NCBI GenBank assembly: GCA_033297075.1
Contig: MU858071.1
Location: forward strand, 186,001-250,000
Direction of reading: 5' to 3'
From: Rhypophila decipiens
Lineage: Eukaryota; Ascomycota; Sordariomycetes; Sordariales; Naviculisporaceae
Length of the DNA: 64,000 bases
A program made the translations under genes and the position numbers. Below are positions 58,338 through 64,000 of this stretch, in pieces. The first letter of the stretch is position 1; the number at the start of each line of letters is the position of its first letter. The notes under the pieces were generated by a model that was not told the origin of the DNA, made no database searches, and worked only from the letters and a program-made list of their open reading frames with translations.

Positions 58338-60590
58338 GCGTATCTTTAAGGAGGTTCTGGCCCTGGCTGCTGGAGAGGTTCAGGGGTGGATGGTCAGGAT
58401 GCCAGTGTGTCAAGCGGTGATTTGGTTTGGGTTGCTATGGAGAAAATGGTGCATGGTGGATGGATGATGATGCCCGCCGGTGAAGCGATGTTTTTCTCTT
58501 CTTTTATTTTTCTACAAGGCCCAATCGGCACCGGGATAGATTTGCTGTTGCGGTTCATGCTGTCCTGACGTGGGGCAGTCATTTACAGGAAGGAGCAGGG
58601 GAGCAAAAAATGGGCTTACATGGGTTTGCTCAGGGAGCCGAGCGGGATATTTTCTTTTCTTTCGTTGTGTTTGGTCGTTGTCTTTCCTTCCTTGATTTTT
58701 TCTATTCTTTTTTTGGGATTTCTTTCCCACACTGAGCGAGTTGGGTCAAACTCTTGACTCAATCCGGGCCAGATATCAGGCGCATAATCGATCTCTACTT
58801 TCATCACGGAGAGGGAATATTTACCCATATATCGTGGATCAGCTAGGGGCGGTGAACGGTTAGTTACTGTGTTTTTGGGGAACAGATGGAGCTATATTTC
58901 ACAAGTATATCTACCAACAAATAGATGACGGCTTAGTTTTCCCCGTTAATCATTCCCTTCAGTGTTTGCCATTCAACTTTTAAGTGCTCCCACCTTACCC
59001 AGTATCAGAAGGTAAAATGGCTGAAAACGAAGCGTGTATCCAACCCAAAATCTTTCTTTCACATATAACCGGTTCTCTTAACAGAGGATTGGGAAGAAAG
59101 GAGTGCTCACAAGCTGGGATGATTATGGTTTGGTAAATCTGCCTATGAGGAAACAAAACAGGTGAACCCTTTCCAAGTATTGGATTTTTTTTTCAATATC
59201 GAGCCATCACACCATACAACCACTGGACACATCGGGAGAAGCCCAAGAAGACAGTACGAGCCGCTCAAAATCTCCCATATATCTTTTGTTGAGCAAGAGA
59301 AGCATGAGAGATTTTGGAGACCGGGATGGAGACCGGGATGGAGAAGTTGTCAAGAAGAAGAACCGGGCTGTGTAATACAGTCCATATCTACCAAAAGAGA
59401 GAGTGCGTGATCTTGCCAATTCTTCCTTGTATTTAGCAGATTGCCAGCCTCAGCTCATCACAATTCGATGGAAGGGATGCCCACAAGCCCAAACCAGTCG
59501 GACTTAGGTCCCCGACATGAACCTCTTGAACAAAAGGGAAAGGAGGGAAGCAAAAAGAAAGACAAAAAAAAGGAATCCCCCCCGAGAGGATTCAAACCGC
59601 TGGGACCTCGGGTACGCTGAAACTTTCGCTGAATACCTGGTAGACTTTGCTGGAAAGAAAACTCGCCAGTCTCAACAAACGCTACTTATTGAAATAATCA
59701 CCAAATTTTATGCTGGCCCGCATTCTGACCACTGAGCTGCTATTCTACGGGGGCTTTGCAGCTTTGTGTGGCTTTCTTGGGATCCCTGGATACCTTATGC
59801 TTGAGGTTTATGTTGGTATATTTACGCCTCCCTCGGGGAGCATCAGTAAGGGGCAGTTGAGAATGAGAGGGAGAAGAACCTGGAAAAAAGGTTGTTTGTT
59901 GGGGTCAATGGGGAGGTGGGCTTCGTGTTCTTGTTTTTCTCCAACAAAAAAGGTTATTATTTTTCGACTAGAAGGTGCGAGGGACGATCAATCGGTGACC
60001 CGCGGAGGACCGGAAACGAATGGTGAACAGGGAGCGGTATTGAGCCGGACAGAAAAGGACATAGCAAACGGGAAAGCCGCCGGGTATACCGAGTGAGTGC
60101 GGAGGACTACCGAGCTGTGAGGTTTACCTTACCCCCTTTGGGCTGGTCAAGTTCCGAAAAGAAAAACGGCAATCCTTCCTATATGAGGAGACGGAGTGCT
60201 TTGCTCAGCCCGAACTCCATCTCCGAATATCCCGACTTGCACTTCTTGTGGTAGGTAGAATGGAAGGAGACGTGCGAGGGATGACCGCTGAGATGGCGGA
60301 TTGAGGGTGGAGGGATGCAACTTTGCACAAGAACAAATGGACGGGCGCCATGCTTGTCCTTCCAAATCGGTAGTTGATGTTGATCTATCCGTGGTGCGAA
60401 TGGAACTGGGACGGCATCGGGAAATAACATCAACTCAATCCCGACTCGGACTGGCTTGGATATCGTGTAACCACCCACCCAACTGGCTATATATCGCATG
60501 ATGGGTCATGAGAAAATCTACGACATCACCCGGCTCTCACTCATCCCATATCATACCATAGCATAGAATCACTCAGATCAACTCACCATC
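58338..60590. other. Intergenic region upstream of the dioxygenase gene
   Basis: About 2.25 kb with short frames only. A 12-bp duplication (GGAGACCGGGAT twice) is at 59316-59339. Two tRNA-like fragments lie at 59585-59608 and 59720-59744 on the minus strand. No gene is supported. Confidence 0.55.
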
Positions 60591-61780
60591 ATGGCCTCGT
60601 ACAAGACCATCACCGTCAAAGAACTCCATCCCACATTCGGAGCTGAGATCCAGGGCATCTCAGACCATGACAATCTCACCGAGGAGCAGCTGGAAGATCT
60701 CAGAGCGGCCATAGCCAAGGTACTTGATAATCCTTTTACTGTCTGCTTATGCTGCGCTGTATGAATCCATGTGAACCAACAACCCCTTACTCCGTAATGC
60801 AAACGCCAAGGCAACGGGTATCAATACATAAAAAACAAGACCATCCACTAACCATGTATGAAAATCAGTACGGCTTCCTCCTCCTCCGCAACACCCATCT
60901 GACCGACGAATCCCACATCCGCTTCACCCAGCGCTTCGTCCGGGATCCCGCCCTCCTAGACACCGTAACCCGCTACCTCCTCAACAACACCCGCAAACTA
61001 CGCTACCACCCGCACGTAGAACTCTTCGACGCAGGCAACCTAGACGACAGCAACACCATCATCCACCCGTCCTCTCCACGAGCCCACTCCAACAGAGGAA
61101 ACCGCCTCTTCCACACAGACAGCAGCTTCAACCCTCGCCGAGCAAGCTTCTCCCTCCTCCGCGCCGTGGCTCTCCCGCCCACCTCAACAGGCGGCAACAC
61201 CGAGTTTGCCGATTCCCGTTCTGCATGGGATCACCTCCCCCAAAACCTCAAACATCATCTACTTGCAAAAGATTACATCGGTGCATTTAGCATAGCCCAC
61301 TCTCGCAAGCTGGGCAGTCCCGAGTTTTTCAAGAGTGTCGATCCCTCCAAGGCAGCACCCATGGCACGCCACAAGATCTTGCAAGTCCATGAGCCCAGTG
61401 GCCGTATGAATCTGTACATCGGCGCACATTTGCACCACCTGGAAGATTCGACCGGTGCTGAAATTCCAGAGAAAGAGTCGAGCGAGTTGATCGATACGCT
61501 GAATAAGCACGCCACACAGGAAAACAATGTCGTCAGCGTGCAGTGGGAGCAACCCGGGGATGTGATTATCTGGGATAACCGCGCCGTTCTGCACCGCGCC
61601 GGGGAGTGGACGGGCGAAGGCAAGTATGCTAGGGATTTGAGGCGGACGACGGTCCATGACGATGGGACGTATGCTTGGGGACTGAACGATGTGGGAACGC
61701 CTATGCCGACTATCGCCGGCTTGCTCAACACTCCTGGGCTGTTGCAATTTGCGGCGACGCAGGAAGGCGTCAAGGTTTAG
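60591..61780 (+). CDS. TauD/TfdA-family 2-oxoglutarate dioxygenase
   Basis: Iron- and 2-oxoglutarate-dependent oxygenase. Two exons (60591-60719 and 60869-61780) around a 149-base intron with a CTAAC branch site encode 346 residues. The iron ligands are His125 and Asp127 (FHTDSSF) and the distal His285 (AVLHRAGEW); Arg residues 299-302 (ARDLRRT) fit the co-substrate site. The N-terminal segment TITVKELHPTFGAEIQGI is characteristic of the TfdA/TauD group. Fungal members include taurine, sulfonate, xanthine and aryloxy-acid oxygenases; the substrate cannot be chosen from sequence. No signal peptide is present, so cytosolic action is expected. It converges with SSN8 with only 155 bases between stops. 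Confidence 0.9.
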
Positions 61781-61935
61781 GAATTTCCCCTGTATCAAGA
61801 GTCAGGTTGTTGATTTAATTTGGACTGAATTGCTGAGTGCTTGTTCGAAAGGCTGCAAAATTTACTCAAGAGAATTCGTGATATAGCATAATATTGTCAT
61901 CGTCCCATCATGTGACTAGACTGGCATGACAGTCA

Positions 61936-63069
61936 TCATAGCCCTCTTGCCTTGATAAAGCGCGTGATCTGCTCCCGAGTGTGCTTATCATTATACGACT
62001 CGTAGACCTCGTAGAACGAGATGAGCTCTTGTGTGCAGTCGACCATGGCCTCAATGTCGATATTACTCTCAGCCAGCCAGGTCGCGATGCGTGACACCTT
62101 AGGCCAGCGCTGATCGGGCACCTTCTTGGAGTTGTTCTCCATGCCGCTGCCCTCTGCCATGCCGGACAATCCACCTGAATTTTGAGGCGTCAATGTCGGG
62201 GTAGGGGCGCCCACCACTCCAGGCCCTTGATTGGCTGCCCTCAACTGCGCAAACGACGCCTGGGCCGCGGCGAGGTTTGAGGGCATGGCCATTCGACTCG
62301 CAGCGCTGTTGGTGTCGCCCTGCTGCTGCTGCTGGCTATTCTGATTCGATTGGGTAGTTGGCTTGAGGACCACGGCCAGCAGGATGGCTGTCAGCGCAAT
62401 TATGTGCGGCGGGTAGAGCAGTGGGAGATCCGTCATGTAGTGGTCGTTTATGATGCTCCAGGCCAGTGCGGCCTCCTCGGCGTGGAGGCCCAACGTGTCT
62501 TGTAGGGCGGTGAGGGTCCGGTAGGGCTGGTGTATAATGAGCTGCGACTGCATCTCGGAAATCAGAAAGAACTCGCATTCGCCCATCTTGGCCGTCGACT
62601 CGCCCGGGTTGTTGAGATGTATGTCCCCCGGCCACAGCGAGCGCGCCTCCTGGCCGACTAGTCGGATGTGCTGCGGTGTTTCTTCCATTTTGCAGGCGAG
62701 GTAGACGGCGGTGGCGATGAGGAGGAAAGGATTCGTTCGCCGGATCTCGATCTTGGTGTAGAAACGCTTGACATACATTTGGGCCGTGGCGAGAGCTTGT
62801 TGTCGTACCCCTAATCGCTTCCCAAGACGGATGATTTCTGCAATACCCACGGGCAGCACTTGTCAGTCTTGATCTTGTTGTCTTTCTCTCCGAAAGGCCT
62901 CCGACTTACGTTGGTTAAAGTAGATATTCAGATGACGGAGCTGAGGAAGAGGGTACATCTGAACCAAGGCCGGGTCTTCATCTTCGAGTGCCTGTCGCAT
63001 GGCCGCGAGCTCATCCTTGGTGAATTGCCAGTGTTTTCGCTGCGTCGATTCCCAGTAGTTGGCCGCCAT
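61936..63069 (-). CDS. ssn8: Cyclin C, Mediator kinase-module subunit (Ssn8/Srb11)
   Basis: Partner of the CDK8-type kinase in the Mediator complex, regulating RNA polymerase II transcription. Two exons (63069-62910 and 62837-61936) around a 72-base intron give 353 residues. The N-terminus [16 protein letters not shown] is diagnostic. The cyclin box includes [13 protein letters not shown] (across the intron), [26 protein letters not shown], and the second cyclin fold with [19 protein letters not shown]. An insert of about 80 residues, Gln/Ser/Ala/Gly-rich, separates the second fold from the C-terminal helices, as in other filamentous fungi. The start is the first ATG before the conserved block. 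Identity is firm. Confidence 0.96.
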
Positions 63070-64000
63070 TGCGAAGGGGGTCGAGGAGGGTCCGAGTGCC
63101 ACTAATTATTGCGATGAAATACTATAGAAAATTGTCTCGACGCGGCCGGCGCGAGGATCAAATGCGGAAAAGAAGCCAGCTTCGGGTCCGAGTAAAGAAG
63201 AATATCAATTAACCAGTACTGTTGTCCTGGGGTAGGAAAGTTATCGGCAAACTCCCAATATCGGAGGTTGCACAAGATGCCTGCCGCCGACGAGCTAATA
63301 AGAGGTGGGGAGCTAATTGCCTGGTTCGGCCTCTCGGCGGGTGGCCCGGCAGGGGTACAGAATGTGGCTGGTGAAGCGCTGTAGTGTACACTAGTGTGCG
63401 TGTAACGATCTCGTTAGAGCTGTTATGTAATGATCTCGGTACCTCGTCCTTGGCCAAGTCGGGTTCAAATTATGGATAATCATGAGTCGAGTCCAGTCCC
63501 AAATCTCTCCGGCACCTCTGAATTACACGGATAACTGGCTGGAGAGGATGGTACAGCAATTCCAACAGAGTGTCGATCCAACCCGAAGGGCTGTTCGGGG
63601 CTGGGCCTAGAGGAATGCTCTCGAATTTAGGGTCCCCTCTCGCCGTATTTCTGTACAGTGGCAGGACGGCTTCAGGCTGGCTTCTGGAGAGAAACGTGGG
63701 CATTGTCGATGGTTCTTTCGTACCCCTTCCAGATAGGAATTAGGTAATGTCGTTGATGCCTTTTTCGAGATTGCTTGGCAAAGTGGTCGTGAGCCCAGCC
63801 GTTGGTTGTACGACAGTTCTTTCAAAATGTCCAAGTTGTTGCTAACCTGTATGTCGAGTTGCCCCTCTGAAATACTGGCGACGTGGCCCAGAGATGGAAA
63901 CCCTCAACAAGCCACGCCTAAGCCAAACTGAAATCCCAAACTTTGTTCTCCATATCTACTCTGCTTGTGATAATCATCATACAGCTACATGATATATCAA
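63070..64000. other. Right-edge region, no supported gene
   Basis: The SSN8 promoter lies at the left of this 0.93 kb stretch. Minus-strand frames of 75 to 82 codons (63209-63834) overlap and show no domain. A gene could start beyond the window edge. Confidence 0.5.

Overview
This window is nuclear DNA of a filamentous ascomycete, most likely a sordariomycete. The genes are split by short GT-AG introns (51 to 149 bases), often with CTAAC- or CTGAC-like branch points. The proteins are typically fungal: a Hda1-class deacetylase, a HOOK dynein adaptor, a Brx1 ribosome factor, Rpn8, cyclin C/Ssn8 and an adenylate kinase with an N-terminal helical extension. From memory, Neurospora crassa keeps hda-1, rab-11 and a chromodomain gene close together, which would fit a Sordariales-type genome; this was not checked.

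Layout. Bases 1-14,000 are mostly minus strand: the 5' end of an unidentified gene cut by the window edge, hda-1, an F-box protein, BRX1 and RAB11. Bases 14,000-24,000 hold a large chromodomain gene, a SWIM zinc-finger protein (possible Shu-complex subunit), RPN8 and a small secreted I9-type protease inhibitor. Bases 24,800-37,000 hold HOOK, ADK1, a conserved gene of unknown function (possibly DUF5315), RPS23 and COQ2. The unknown gene is bracketed by two related 22-bp repeat arrays. Next to it is an inverted-repeat element of about 550 bases. Bases 37,477-41,790 encode a large protein combining a JmjC fold, a CDCA7-type zinc finger, AT-hooks and a C-terminal RG-rich tail. Further right are a small mitochondrial-type protein, a disordered protein with a PAM2-like motif, a gene-poor stretch of about 8.8 kb, a BTB protein, a TauD/TfdA-family dioxygenase and cyclin C.

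The genes are independently transcribed housekeeping and regulatory genes. There is no secondary-metabolite cluster, provirus or CRISPR array. Three chromatin genes (hda-1, the chromodomain gene and the JmjC/CDCA7-finger gene) lie within 40 kb. The observations most worth following are: (1) an open frame of 158 codons directly after, and in frame with, the TAG stop of the chromodomain gene; (2) the paired 22-bp repeat arrays, one inside a 255-bp element with 19-bp terminal inverted repeats; (3) the JmjC plus CDCA7-finger architecture; and (4) a PAM2-like motif in an uncharacterised small protein. Splice sites were placed by hand from GT-AG signals, reading frame and family alignment from memory. 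No database search or transcript evidence was available.
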